DNA from: Ruminococcus sp. FMBCY1
GTDB lineage: Bacteria > Bacillota > Clostridia > Oscillospirales > Acutalibacteraceae
NCBI RefSeq assembly: GCF_023921805.1
Contig: NZ_CP074197.1
Coordinates: 372,001 to 436,000, forward strand
Length of the DNA stretch: 64,000 nucleotides
Reading direction: 5' to 3'
Part shown: positions 27,167-36,406 of the stretch, in pieces
Position numbering within the stretch: position 1 is the first letter of the stretch
How the letters are laid out: each line of letters begins with the position of its first letter
The notes under the pieces: generated by a model
Database searches by the model: none
Seen by the model: the letters and a program-made list of their open reading frames with translations, nothing else
What the model was told of the DNA's origin: nothing
Position numbers and translations under genes: made by a program

Positions 27167-28759
27167 TTATTCCGATATGGAATTTTCTATAATCTTCTCC
27201 GCACATTTAATTCCGTCGACAGCGGCAGATATAATTCCGCCTGCGTAGCCTGCGCCCTCTCCGCACGGATAAAGTCCTGCTACCGAAATACTTTGTAAAT
27301 TGTTGTTTCTCATAATTCTGATTGGCGATGAACTGCGGGTTTCAACACCTGTCAGCACAGCGTCACCGTATGAAAAACCGTGTAATTTTTTATCCATTTG
27401 CACTATTGCCTGTCGCATTGAGTTTGTTATAAAATCAGGCAGACATTTATTAAGGTTGGTCGGTGTAAAGTCGGGACCTACAGACGGTTTTACATCACCG
27501 ATTTTTGTACTTGCCTTATTTTCAATAAAGTCGCATACACGCTGAACCGGAGCATTAAAGTTTTCTCCTCCGGCGACAAATGCTTTATGCTCAAGTTCAC
27601 GCTGAAAATACATTCCTGCAAGCGGATTTTCCGATTGATAGTCGGCAGGTGTAATCCCGACAAGTAAGGCGGCATTTGAATTTTCTTCATTTCTTGCAAA
27701 TTCACTCATTCCGTTTGTGCAAAGTCGGTTTTCTTCGCTTGAGGCATTTACAACTTTTCCGCCCGGGCACATACAAAATGTATATACGCCTCTGCCGTTT
27801 TCAAGGTGAACATTTGTCTTATAGCTTGCTGCGCCAAGCGCTTTGTTGCCTGCAAATCTGCCGTACTGTGATTTATCAATCATTTCTCTGTGATGCTCAA
27901 TTCTTGCACCGACAGAAAATGCTTTTGCCTCAATCGGAATAGCTTTTTCATTTAACATTTCAAAAGTATCTCTGGCGCTGTGTCCGATTGCAAGGATAAT
28001 TGCATTGGTATCAATGGTTTGTTTAGTTCCGTTATGCTCAATTTCCGCACCTGTAACAGAATTGCCTTTTGCTGAAAATCCGATAAGCTTTGTTTCAAAC
28101 ATAACTTTTCCGCCGAGGCGGATAATTTCATTTCTTATGCTTTTAACTGTCGGTCTTAATTTGTCCGTTCCGATATGCGGCTTTGCATTGTAAAGAATTT
28201 CGTCAGGTGCTCCGTGTTTTACAAATTCAATAAGTACCTTGCGCTGACGGGTGTCTTTAGTGCCTGTGGTAAGTTTGCCGTCAGAAAAAGCTCCGGCACC
28301 GCCTTCGCCGAATTGTACATTGCTTGTTGTGTCAAGAATACCGTTTTTCCAAAAGTTATGTACATCTTCCGTTCGGGTATCTACATCTCTGCCACGCTCG
28401 ATTAAAATCGGATTTGCACCGCTCTGTGCAAGTATAAGTGCGGCAAATAATCCTGCAGGGCCTGCTCCGACTACCACAGGGCTGACCGTACCTCTGAATT
28501 TTTCAACATTATATTCATATTTTTCTGCGATTTCGGCGTTTTTAAATTTTTTGCATATCTTTTCTTCGTTTACAAAAAGTTCTGCGTCAACGGTTGCAAG
28601 AAAAAATATATTATCCTTTTTTCTTGCGTCAATCGAGCGTCTGAAAATCGTACAGCTTTTAAAAAACTTTTTATCTACATTAATAAGTTTTGCCGCTTTA
28701 TTTAAAACGGTTTCGCTTGTGTAGTCAAGAGGTAAATGTATATTGCTTATTCTTATCAT
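27167..28759 (-). CDS. FAD-dependent oxidoreductase, COG2509 type
   Basis: A 530-residue flavoprotein. After a small N-terminal domain (residues 1-90) comes the dinucleotide-binding site VVGAGPAGLFAALILAQSGA, then VQFGEGGAGAFSDGKLTTGT near 150 and GLYPCGEGAGYAGGIISAA near the C-terminus. The family is common in Clostridia and Bacteroidetes and its reaction is not established. It overlaps the upstream FAD gene by four bases, so the two are co-translated. Confidence 0.88.
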   Translation of the reverse strand: MIRISNIHLPLDYTSETVLNKAAKLINVDKKFFKSCTIFRRSIDARKKDNIFFLATVDAELFVNEEKICKKFKNAEIAEKYEYNVEKFRGTVSPVVVGAGPAGLFAALILAQSGANPILIERGRDVDTRTEDVHNFWKNGILDTTSNVQFGEGGAGAFSDGKLTTGTKDTRQRKVLIEFVKHGAPDEILYNAKPHIGTDKLRPTVKSIRNEIIRLGGKVMFETKLIGFSAKGNSVTGAEIEHNGTKQTIDTNAIILAIGHSARDTFEMLNEKAIPIEAKAFSVGARIEHHREMIDKSQYGRFAGNKALGAASYKTNVHLENGRGVYTFCMCPGGKVVNASSEENRLCTNGMSEFARNEENSNAALLVGITPADYQSENPLAGMYFQRELEHKAFVAGGENFNAPVQRVCDFIENKASTKIGDVKPSVGPDFTPTNLNKCLPDFITNSMRQAIVQMDKKLHGFSYGDAVLTGVETRSSSPIRIMRNNNLQSISVAGLYPCGEGAGYAGGIISAAVDGIKCAEKIIENSISE

Positions 28760-29982
28760 AGGTTTTCTCCTGTTATAATACCGCTTGCAAAAGCAAAATG
28801 CAGGTTAAATCCGCCGCAATCTCCGCAAACATCGAGTGCTTCGCCGCAGATGTATAGATTTTTTACAACTTTGCTTTCAAATGTATAGCCGTTTACTTCG
28901 TTTCCGTTTACGCCGCCGAGCATTACCTGAGCTTTTGAAAAATCTTTGCATTGTTTACATTCAAATTTCCAATTTTGAATTAAATTCGCAAGTGATTTTA
29001 GTTCTTTGTCGCTTAACTTTTTACAGCTTTCTGTCAATGCTTTGTTTGTAATGCTTTTAATAAGTGCAGTTCCTATTTTTTTATGAAAAAGACCCGTGAA
29101 AAATTCTTCGAGCGGTTCATTTGCAAACAGCTTTTTTCTGTCATAAAGTAAATTTAATAATTCTATATACGAATAATCTTTTGTAAGATTTACGGAAATA
29201 ATCGGATTTTTGGTTTTGGGTAAAAGAGTTGTGAGATTGAACACACAAATTCCCGAAAGTGCATTATCCGTAAACTGTACTTCGCCGATTTCGCTTTTTA
29301 TTGCTTTTTCGCCGTCATAAAGAGTAACCTCCGCTTTAGCACGGATTCCTTTAAGACTTTTCATAAAATCACTTTTGACCTGAATGGGACAGAGGGCAGG
29401 GAATAACGGCGTGATTTTATGACCGAGATTTTTTATAACATCAAGTCCGAGTCCTGTGCCGCCTGCTGTAGGAAAGGCCTTTCCGCCGCATGACATAACT
29501 ACTTTTTTGGCGGTGTATTCTCCGTTCGAGGTTTTGATATTGAAAAATTCGCCTTTTTTACGGATAAGTTCAACTTTGCAGTCGCATATGATTTCGATTT
29601 TCAGCCTTTTAATTTCCATAAGCAAAACATCAAGCACGGCACTTGCTTGTCTTGAATGAGGATAAACAAGTCCGTTTGTTTCTGTGTCGCATACAAGACC
29701 TAAGGTTGAAAAGAAATTTATAAGTTTTTCTGCGGAAAATCTGTTTAAGATTTTAGAAACATCAAAACTGCCGTGATAAAATTCTTTACTGACATTGGTA
29801 TTTGTCAGATTACAGCGGCCGTTGCCTGTAACAAGAATTTTTTTGCCTGCTTTGCTTTGAGCCTCAAGAATTGCTATTTTTAAATCTCTGTTATTTCGTT
29901 TTGCCGATATAGCCGCCGCAAGTCCCGCAGCACCCGCACCGACCGTTATTATATCATAATTTGTATTTTTCAAAGTTATCAT
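28756..29982 (-). CDS. HI0933-family flavoprotein (BaiN/RdsA-like)
   Basis: A 408-residue FAD enzyme with the Rossmann site DIITVGAGAAGLAAAISAKR, the family motif KKILVTGNGRCNLTNTNV near 55 and a C-terminal GEALDVCGDCGGFNLHFAFA. Homologues are annotated as aminoacetone oxidase family or NAD(P)/FAD reductases; the substrate is unknown. I dropped the first 17 in-frame residues because they are encoded by the upstream terminator hairpin. A TTG at 29973 with AGGATGA seven bases upstream is an alternative start. Confidence 0.85.
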   Translation of the reverse strand: MITLKNTNYDIITVGAGAAGLAAAISAKRNNRDLKIAILEAQSKAGKKILVTGNGRCNLTNTNVSKEFYHGSFDVSKILNRFSAEKLINFFSTLGLVCDTETNGLVYPHSRQASAVLDVLLMEIKRLKIEIICDCKVELIRKKGEFFNIKTSNGEYTAKKVVMSCGGKAFPTAGGTGLGLDVIKNLGHKITPLFPALCPIQVKSDFMKSLKGIRAKAEVTLYDGEKAIKSEIGEVQFTDNALSGICVFNLTTLLPKTKNPIISVNLTKDYSYIELLNLLYDRKKLFANEPLEEFFTGLFHKKIGTALIKSITNKALTESCKKLSDKELKSLANLIQNWKFECKQCKDFSKAQVMLGGVNGNEVNGYTFESKVVKNLYICGEALDVCGDCGGFNLHFAFASGIITGENL

Positions 29983-29984
29983 CC

Positions 29985-30011
29985 TAAAAAACAGGGCAGC
30001 CAAAGCTGCCC
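29985..30011 (-). terminator. Terminator of the small export-protein gene
   Basis: Stem GGGCAGC/GCTGCCC with a four-base loop and a T run on the minus strand. It lies between two same-strand genes. Confidence 0.8.
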
Positions 30012-30019
30012 GTCGGTTA

Positions 30020-30502
30020 TTATTTTGGAGCAAAAATTGCGCTTAATCCGCCGAATAAGCCCATACTTGCAAGTCCCATAATTATACCTGCAAGAATTAC
30101 ACCGAGCATTACTGCAATTACGCTTGACTTAAAGTCCATATCGAGCATACTTGCGGCAAGTGTACCTGTCCAGGCGCCTGTACCGGGAAGAGGAATACCT
30201 ACGAATAAAAGTAAAGCGAAGAACAAACCTCTGCCGGCCTTTGCCTGCAATTTTTTACCGCCCTTTTCGCCTTTTTCAAGGCAGAATTTAAAGAATTTTC
30301 CTATAAATTTTTTGTCGCTGCCCCATACAAGAATTTTTCTTGCAAAGAAATATATAAAAGGTACGGGCAACATATTACCTAAGATAGCGAGGACATACAC
30401 CCAGAATAAATCAAGCTGCATTCCTACACCGAACGGAACGGCACCTCTCAGCTCAATAAGAGGAACCATAGCAATCAAAAATACCAAGATATAGTTTAAC
30501 AA
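30020..30502 (-). CDS. Small multidrug-export-like membrane protein (COG2426)
   Basis: A 160-residue membrane protein with four or five hydrophobic segments. The motif IPLIELRGAVPFG-like (MVPLIELRGAVPFGVGM) lies at the N-terminus and FVGIPLPGTGAWTGTLAAS near residue 105. The family is named for export, but transport has little experimental support. Confidence 0.8.
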   Translation of the reverse strand: MLNYILVFLIAMVPLIELRGAVPFGVGMQLDLFWVYVLAILGNMLPVPFIYFFARKILVWGSDKKFIGKFFKFCLEKGEKGGKKLQAKAGRGLFFALLLFVGIPLPGTGAWTGTLAASMLDMDFKSSVIAVMLGVILAGIIMGLASMGLFGGLSAIFAPK

Positions 30503-30647
30503 AACAATACTCCTTTCAAAATAAAGGTACTAAAATAGTATAACAGATACCGATATATATTGCAATTTATTTTTTGTCTAAAAAACTACAGCTTTTACGC
30601 AAAATTTTAACATACATTTAAAATATAACCATTCCTTTATTTGTCGA

Positions 30648-30676
30648 TTGACATATTATGCAGATTTGTGTAAAAT
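30648..30676 (+). promoter_or_regulatory. Promoter of the VanZ-MATE unit
   Basis: TTGACA, 17 bases, TAAAAT. The ATG of the VanZ gene lies 18 bases downstream with AAGGTGA between. Confidence 0.65.
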
Positions 30677-30694
30677 AATACAAGGTGACTAAAA

Positions 30695-31177
30695 ATGGCT
30701 ACATACAGTTGCGGCAAAAAAGCCAAAGCGATTTTAATTATAATAACGATAGCCCTTGTGGCATTTGCATTTATTCATTCTTCGATGCCTGCTGATATAT
30801 CATCGGAAGAAAGCGGAAATGTACTTGAATTTTTGCAGAAAATTTTAGACTTTTTAGGTTTTACTCCCGAACTTACTGACCATATAGTAAGAAAAACTGC
30901 GCATTTCAGCGAATACACCGCAATAGGCGCAATGCTTATGTCATGCGCATTTGCATTTGATAAACTAAAACCATACAAATACTATATTAATGTAATGTTT
31001 TGCGGACTTGCGACTGCGGTCTGTGACGAAACCATACAACTTAATGTAGAGGGCAGAGCGGGAATGATTACAGATGTACTGCTCGACTTTTCGGGTGTGA
31101 TTTTCGGCACATTAATAATGCTTTTTATTTTTTTGATATACAAAAAGCGTTTTATCGCTAAAAGTGAAAATAAATGA
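30695..31177 (+). CDS. VanZ-family membrane protein
   Basis: 160 residues with four predicted membrane segments. The VanZ core is seen as HIVRKTAHFSEYTAIGAMLM near residue 70 and a conserved acidic stretch TAVCDETIQLNVEGRAG near 110. VanZ-like proteins are common in Firmicutes. Only some relate to teicoplanin tolerance, and most have no known role. Confidence 0.88.
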   Translation: MATYSCGKKAKAILIIITIALVAFAFIHSSMPADISSEESGNVLEFLQKILDFLGFTPELTDHIVRKTAHFSEYTAIGAMLMSCAFAFDKLKPYKYYINVMFCGLATAVCDETIQLNVEGRAGMITDVLLDFSGVIFGTLIMLFIFLIYKKRFIAKSENK

Positions 31178-31209
31178 ATATTTAAGATTAGGAAAGGAAA
31201 CAGAAACGA

Positions 31210-32562
31210 ATGGAAAATGTAAAAGAAAACAAAATGGGCATTATGCCCATGACAAAACTGATACTTACTATGTCGTTGCCTGCAATTTTTTCAATGACAA
31301 TTATGGCAATGTATAATGTAGTTGACAGTATTTTTATCGGACAGTACAGTCAGGAAGGACTTAATGCCACTTCACTTGCTTATCCGTTGCAGATGCTTTT
31401 GATTGCTGTAGCGGTCGGTACGGGCGTCGGTATTAACTCGCTTGTTTCAAGACGATTTGGCGAAAAGAATTTTAAAGAGGCAAACGAGGTTGCAACCCAC
31501 GGTCTGCTGTTAAGTTTTTTCAGCTACGCAATATTTCTTGTCCTCGGTATTGTGATTTCAAGACCTTTTATGATGCTTTATACAACCAACGAAAATATCA
31601 TAGAATACGGTACACAGTACCTTACAGTGGTTCTCTGCTTTTCGCTCTTTACGATTATAGAAGTTACAATCGAAAAAACTTTGCAGGCTACGGGCAATAT
31701 GATTTTTCCAATGTTGTTTCAGCTCACGGGAGCGGTAATTAATATTATTTTTGACCCGCTCTTGATTTTCGGTATAGGTCCGTTCCCAGAACTCGGTGTT
31801 ACAGGAGCAGCTGTTGCAACGGTATTCGGTCAGTTTTGCAGTATGATTTTTGCACTTCTGATAATTTTCTTGAAATCTCATTTAATTAAAATTACATTCA
31901 GAAAATTTAAATTCAGTATGAAGACTGTAAAAAATATATATGCCGTTGGTTTCCCGTCTATTATTATGCAGTCGATAGGTTCGATTATGATTGTCGGACT
32001 TAACGGTATTCTTGCCGCTTCCGAGGCTTCGGTAACGGTTCTCGGTGTTTATTATAAATTGCAGAGCTTTGTATTTATGCCTTGCTTTGGACTTAACCAG
32101 GGCGTTATGCCGATTATCGGTTACAACTACGGCGCAAGAAACCGCAAGCGTGTATATTCCGCACTCAAGCGTGGTATTATAATTGGCGTAATTATTATGA
32201 CTTTAGGCACATTGGCAATGTGGATAATCCCGGAACAGCTTATTTCAATGTTCGGCGGCACAGAGGAACTTATGAAGATCGGCGTGCCTGCGTTCCGAAT
32301 TATAAGTCTTTGCTTTATTCCTGCCGCAGCGGGTATTATCTTTACCACCTTGTTCCAGGCAGTCGGCAAGGGAATCAGAAGTCTTATTATGTCTTTTGCC
32401 CGTCAGCTTGTGCTTATTTTACCGATTGCGTTTATTTTCTCAAGAATTTGGGGAATCGGAGCAGTTTGGTACGCATTCCCGATTGCCGAGATTTTCTCGC
32501 TTACTATTGCAATTTGTTTCTTTATAAATCTTGTTAAAGGCGATTTTAAAAAGTTAGGTTAA
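31210..32562 (+). CDS. MATE-family efflux transporter
   Basis: A 450-residue protein with about 12 membrane segments in two halves. The N-terminus (LPAIFSMTIMAMYNVVDSIF, IGQYSQEGLNATSLAYP) and the internal repeat near residue 240 (GFPSIIMQSIGSIMIVGLN, then GLNQGVMPIIGYNYGARN) are typical of Na+/H+-coupled drug or metabolite exporters. It starts 32 bases after the VanZ gene. Substrate unknown. Confidence 0.92.
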   Translation: MENVKENKMGIMPMTKLILTMSLPAIFSMTIMAMYNVVDSIFIGQYSQEGLNATSLAYPLQMLLIAVAVGTGVGINSLVSRRFGEKNFKEANEVATHGLLLSFFSYAIFLVLGIVISRPFMMLYTTNENIIEYGTQYLTVVLCFSLFTIIEVTIEKTLQATGNMIFPMLFQLTGAVINIIFDPLLIFGIGPFPELGVTGAAVATVFGQFCSMIFALLIIFLKSHLIKITFRKFKFSMKTVKNIYAVGFPSIIMQSIGSIMIVGLNGILAASEASVTVLGVYYKLQSFVFMPCFGLNQGVMPIIGYNYGARNRKRVYSALKRGIIIGVIIMTLGTLAMWIIPEQLISMFGGTEELMKIGVPAFRIISLCFIPAAAGIIFTTLFQAVGKGIRSLIMSFARQLVLILPIAFIFSRIWGIGAVWYAFPIAEIFSLTIAICFFINLVKGDFKKLG

Positions 32563-32568
32563 TTTTGT

Positions 32569-32599
32569 CCACCTCAGTGCATATATTGCATTGAGGTGG
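32569..32599 (+). promoter_or_regulatory. Hairpin covering the ribosome binding site of the SpoIVFA-like gene
   Basis: A 13-bp stem, CCACCTCAGTGCA against TGCATTGAGGTGG (one G-U pair), with a five-base loop. The 3' arm holds GAGGTGG, the likely ribosome binding site of the next gene. A TTGTTTT tail follows, so it may also terminate the MATE transcript. Confidence 0.6.
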
Positions 32600-32604
32600 T
32601 TGTT

Positions 32605-32967
32605 TTGACAGAAGAAAATTTCACAAATGAAATTACATACGATGACGGTTGGCAGAGTGCCTCTTGCCCCGAATATTCAACTCCTGCGCATACGGAAACG
32701 GAAGAGGAAAGCCCTCAAAATACAGAATTACCGCCGCAAAAGCGTAAAAAATCTCACAATACGCAAGTCCTTGTTACGATGCAGCTTATAATATGTTTAT
32801 TGCTTGCTTTGGCTGCGTTTGTTATAAAAACTGTCGGCGGCGATTTTTACACTGCTGCCCGTCAATGGTATTACGGCGAACTTAACAAATCAATTATAGC
32901 CGAAAATACTCCCGACGATTACAATTTATCCGAAATTTTCGGTACAGCGACAGACGATGAAGTTTGA
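32605..32967 (+). CDS. Single-span membrane protein, SpoIVFA-like by position
   Basis: 120 residues: an acidic, Pro-rich N-terminal half of about 50 residues, a basic KRKKSH stretch, one membrane helix (QLIICLLLALAAFVIKTV, near 60-80) and a short tail. I cannot show homology. In Clostridia and Bacillus, spoIVFA precedes spoIVFB and holds it inactive, and here the next gene is a SpoIVFB-like protease overlapping by 11 bases. The start is TTG (32605), about five bases after the GAGGTGG box; the GTG at 32596 lies within the box. Confidence 0.5.
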   Translation: MTEENFTNEITYDDGWQSASCPEYSTPAHTETEEESPQNTELPPQKRKKSHNTQVLVTMQLIICLLLALAAFVIKTVGGDFYTAARQWYYGELNKSIIAENTPDDYNLSEIFGTATDDEV

Positions 32968-33565
32968 ACTGTTCAATATTAAATTCAGTGTTTCATACAC
33001 ATTGCTCTGCCTGATTGCCGTTTGTATTATACTTGATATATTCGGCGGATTTGTAATGTGCAGTTTTGCTGTGGTCATTCACGAATCGGGGCATCTTTTA
33101 ATGATGCTGATTTTCGGCAGCAAACCGAAGAAAATAAGCATTTCTTTGTTTGAAATTGCAATAAATGACGAAAGCCGACAGCAAAGAGGTGATTTACAGA
33201 ATTTTCTTATAGTTTTTTTCGGGCCGTTTGCTAATTTTATTTGTTTTATTATTATTTTTCTGATATACTTATGTAGTGGAACAGATTTATTAAAATTTGC
33301 TTATGTAAATCTGTCGCTCTGTCTTTTAAATTTACTGCCTGTAATGTCGTTTGACGGCGGGCAGCTATTGTATATTTTGCTTAGCCGCAGATTTACAGGT
33401 CATACGGCGGAAAAGGCAGTAAATATCATAACTTTCATCGCATTATTTCCAATAGCTGTGCTGGGATTTATAATACTTTTTAATTCGGATTATAATTTTT
33501 CGCTGTTGTTTGTATGCGGTTATATTATACTTTCATTAGTTTTTAAAAATAACAGGTATTTCTGA
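32957..33565 (+). CDS. Site-2 protease, SpoIVFB-like, short form
   Basis: A 202-residue M50 intramembrane zinc protease. The zinc motif HESGH lies in VVIHESGHLLMMLIFG near residue 45, and the second motif LNLLPVMSFDGGQLLY near 125. SpoIVFB removes the pro-sequence of sigma-K in the mother cell, and a pro-sigma-K gene is at 46235. The usual C-terminal CBS domain (ATP sensor) is absent: the protein ends after the membrane core. Confidence 0.8.
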   Translation: MKFELFNIKFSVSYTLLCLIAVCIILDIFGGFVMCSFAVVIHESGHLLMMLIFGSKPKKISISLFEIAINDESRQQRGDLQNFLIVFFGPFANFICFIIIFLIYLCSGTDLLKFAYVNLSLCLLNLLPVMSFDGGQLLYILLSRRFTGHTAEKAVNIITFIALFPIAVLGFIILFNSDYNFSLLFVCGYIILSLVFKNNRYF

Positions 33566-33578
33566 CGGAGGTAATACA

Positions 33579-35435
33579 ATGGTCAGCAAGGAAGTAGAAA
33601 AACTGTTGCTAAAGGTTCAAAAGCCGGGCAGATATGTTGGCGGAGAGCTTAACGCAGTCGTAAAAAATAAAAAAGATGTTGATGTGAGGTTTGCTTTCTG
33701 TTTTCCTGATACCTACGAAGTGGGAATGTCGCATCTCGGAATGAAAATTCTATACAGTTTGTTTAATTCAATTCCATATATATGGTGTGAAAGAGTTTTT
33801 GCGCCGTGGATTGATATGGAAGAAGAAATGATTAAAAATAATATTCCGCTTTATGCACTTGAGAGCGGCGACCCTGTATCGGATTTTGATTTTATCGGTT
33901 TTACATTGCAGTATGAGCTTAGCTTTACAAATGTGCTCAATATGCTTAAGCTTTCTGGTGTGCCGATTAAATCCCGTGAGCGTACAGGTTTAAAGCAGAT
34001 TGTTGTGGCAGGCGGCCCTTGCACCTGCAACCCCGAGCCGATTGCAGATTTTATCGACCTTTTCTTCATAGGTGAGGGCGAAGAGGTTGACCTTGAGGTA
34101 ATGGAGCTTTACAGAAAGTGCAGAGCAGAGGGTAAGTCAAGAGAACAGTTTCTCATTGAATGTGCACAGATAGAGGGCGTGTATGTGCCGTCGCTTTATG
34201 ATGTTGAGTACAACGAGGACGGCACAATTAAACGGTATATTCCTAAACATAACGCTCCGTCTGTTGTTCACAAGCGCCTTATGAAGAAAATGGACGAAAG
34301 CTATTATCCCGATAATTTCGTAGTTCCGCTTGTGGAAATTGTGCATGACAGAGCGGTGCAGGAGATTTTCCGTGGCTGTATTCGTGGCTGTCGTTTTTGT
34401 CAGGCAGGATTTATTTATCGCCCCGTAAGAGAAAAATCTCCCGAAGTTATCAATAAGCAGTGCAGAGCATTGTGTGAGAATACGGGTTATGACGAAGTGT
34501 CGCTTTCTTCGCTGAGTTCAAGCGACTACACACAGATTGTGCCGTTGCTTACAAAACTCAATGAGTGGAGTAAGGACGAAAAAGTCAGTATTTCTCTGCC
34601 GTCATTGCGAGTTGACGGTTTTACCGACGATATTATGAATAAAATCAAAACAGTGCGTAAAAGCGGACTTACATTTGCGCCCGAGGCTGGAAGTCAGCGT
34701 ATGCGTGATGTTATCAATAAAAATGTTCAGCATGATGAGCTTATGCAGACCTGCGCAACAGCTTTTGCAGGCGGTTGGACTACTGTAAAACTGTACTTTA
34801 TGATCGGTTTGCCTACAGAAACAATGGACGATGTAAAGGCAATTGCCGACCTCGGACAAGCTGTAGTCGATACTTATTATAATTGCCCGAATAAGCCAAA
34901 GGGAAAGGGTGTAAGAGTAACAGTTTCTGCGTCATCATTTGTGCCAAAACCGTTTACGCCGTTCCAGTGGCACGGGCAGGACACAATCCCTACTTTGCAC
35001 GCTAAACAACAGCATATCAAAGAAAGCATTACAACCCGCAAGATTCAGTTTAATTACCACGATGCCGACACAAGTTACCTTGAGGCGGTATTTGCCCGTG
35101 GCGACAGAAAGCTGTGTAAAGCAATGGAAATTGCCTGCGAAAAAGGTTTTCATTTTGACGGTTGGGGCGACTGCTTTAACTTGCAGAAATGGCTTGATAT
35201 TTTTGAAGAGTGCGGCATTGACCCGACATTCTACGCAAACCGTCAGCGTTCGTTTGACGAGGTATTTCCGTGGGATCACCTTGACTACGGCGTAACTAAG
35301 GATTATCTTATTAAAGAATGTAAAAAAGCATATGAAAATACAACAACACCGCATTGTCGTTTGAAGTGCAACAACTGCGGTGCGGCAAAATACGGGGAGG
35401 GTGTGTGCTTTGAAAAACGCAAGAGTTTGGTTTAA
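33579..35435 (+). CDS. TIGR03960-type B12-binding radical SAM protein
   Basis: A 618-residue radical SAM enzyme. An N-terminal B12-binding-like part (FCFPDTYEVGMSHLGMKILY) precedes the SAM core with the cluster motif IFRGCIRGCRFCQAGFIYRP near residue 265. The C-terminus holds further cysteines (CRLKCNNCGAAKYGEGVC). The family is always paired with TIGR03936, as here, and its reaction is unknown. Its place after spoIVFB is conserved in Clostridia. Confidence 0.9.
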   Translation: MVSKEVEKLLLKVQKPGRYVGGELNAVVKNKKDVDVRFAFCFPDTYEVGMSHLGMKILYSLFNSIPYIWCERVFAPWIDMEEEMIKNNIPLYALESGDPVSDFDFIGFTLQYELSFTNVLNMLKLSGVPIKSRERTGLKQIVVAGGPCTCNPEPIADFIDLFFIGEGEEVDLEVMELYRKCRAEGKSREQFLIECAQIEGVYVPSLYDVEYNEDGTIKRYIPKHNAPSVVHKRLMKKMDESYYPDNFVVPLVEIVHDRAVQEIFRGCIRGCRFCQAGFIYRPVREKSPEVINKQCRALCENTGYDEVSLSSLSSSDYTQIVPLLTKLNEWSKDEKVSISLPSLRVDGFTDDIMNKIKTVRKSGLTFAPEAGSQRMRDVINKNVQHDELMQTCATAFAGGWTTVKLYFMIGLPTETMDDVKAIADLGQAVVDTYYNCPNKPKGKGVRVTVSASSFVPKPFTPFQWHGQDTIPTLHAKQQHIKESITTRKIQFNYHDADTSYLEAVFARGDRKLCKAMEIACEKGFHFDGWGDCFNLQKWLDIFEECGIDPTFYANRQRSFDEVFPWDHLDYGVTKDYLIKECKKAYENTTTPHCRLKCNNCGAAKYGEGVCFEKRKSLV

Positions 35436-36066
35436 GAAAGATAACGAGTGCCGTTATATATCGCACCTTGACCTTAACCGTTGTATGTTAAGAGCATTGC
35501 ACAAGAGCAAAGCTCCGATATGGCATACCGAGGGATTTAATCCGCACCCGTTCGCAACTTTTCCTCTGCCGCTTTCACTCGGATTCAGAGGAATTAACGA
35601 GTGTATGGATATAAAATTGATTGAAGATATTTCCGATGAAGAATTAATCAACAATCTTAATGCCTGCCTGCCGCAGGGCATAAGGGTTTTTGCGGTTACA
35701 GAGCCGATTATGAAAGCCGGAAAAATTGCGTATGCAAGGTTTAATATGAAAATCAGCAGTGATAATCTTAACTCTGATAAAGTATATACCGCACTGAAAG
35801 AACTTTTGGAAAGCGAAGAAATTATGCTTGAAAAGAAGTCAAAGTCGGGTTACAAGACTGTTGATTTAAAGAAAAACATTAAAAATTATTCTTTATCGGA
35901 AAAATGTGATTTTGCCGAGCTTGAAATTGTACTTTCCGCAGGCAGTACCGACAACGCAAATCCGAACCTTATTATCAAGGCTTTGGAAAATGCTGCGGGT
36001 GAAGAATTTTACGCCGATATTACGAGAGAGGATTTATATAATTCTGATATGGAATTATTTAGATAA
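35410..36066 (+). CDS. TIGR03936 radical-SAM-associated protein
   Basis: A 218-residue partner of the TIGR03960 enzyme. The start RVWFKKDNECRYISHLDLNR and the segment EGFNPHPFATFPLPLSLG are characteristic (DUF2344). I chose TTG at 35410 because GGGGAGGG lies about eight bases upstream inside the previous gene; the two overlap by 26 bases. In other organisms the domain is fused to TIGR03960, which supports joint function. Confidence 0.88.
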   Translation: MKNARVWFKKDNECRYISHLDLNRCMLRALHKSKAPIWHTEGFNPHPFATFPLPLSLGFRGINECMDIKLIEDISDEELINNLNACLPQGIRVFAVTEPIMKAGKIAYARFNMKISSDNLNSDKVYTALKELLESEEIMLEKKSKSGYKTVDLKKNIKNYSLSEKCDFAELEIVLSAGSTDNANPNLIIKALENAAGEEFYADITREDLYNSDMELFR

Positions 36067-36091
36067 ACTATGTTTACATTTACAATTCGCA

Positions 36092-36208
36092 ATGCAAGTT
36101 CATACCAAGCAATTTTTTAACGGCGGCATTGACAAAGAATTTGAAAAACTTGAAGACGAAATTTCAGCAAAATTTCTTGAGTATATCAAGCTGTATTCTA
36201 AGCTGTAA
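36092..36208 (+). CDS. Possible small ORF or gene remnant
   Basis: A 38-codon frame (MQVHTKQFFNGGIDKEFEKL and on), charged and helix-prone. There is no ribosome binding site and no known family. It may be a decayed fragment. From here to the terminator at 36357 I see nothing else. Confidence 0.25.
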   Translation: MQVHTKQFFNGGIDKEFEKLEDEISAKFLEYIKLYSKL

Positions 36209-36356
36209 TTAAGATTTTTAAAAAATCACACAAAGTTTCACATCTTTTTGTACTTCTATTCATATAATCGTCACAAAAGCAGGTTATTATATAAGCACAA
36301 TAAAGTTAACAAGAAGTTTTCATAGATTTTCCTCTTCTAAATTTTCTAACCAAAGC

Positions 36357-36381
36357 AATGACCGACATAGTCGGTCATTTT
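36357..36381 (+). terminator. Terminator hairpin
   Basis: Stem AATGACCGA/TCGGTCATT with a five-base loop and a short T run. It ends the spoIVF/radical SAM unit. Confidence 0.7.
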
Positions 36382-36406
36382 GCATTTTACCGAAAACGGA
36401 GCAGTT

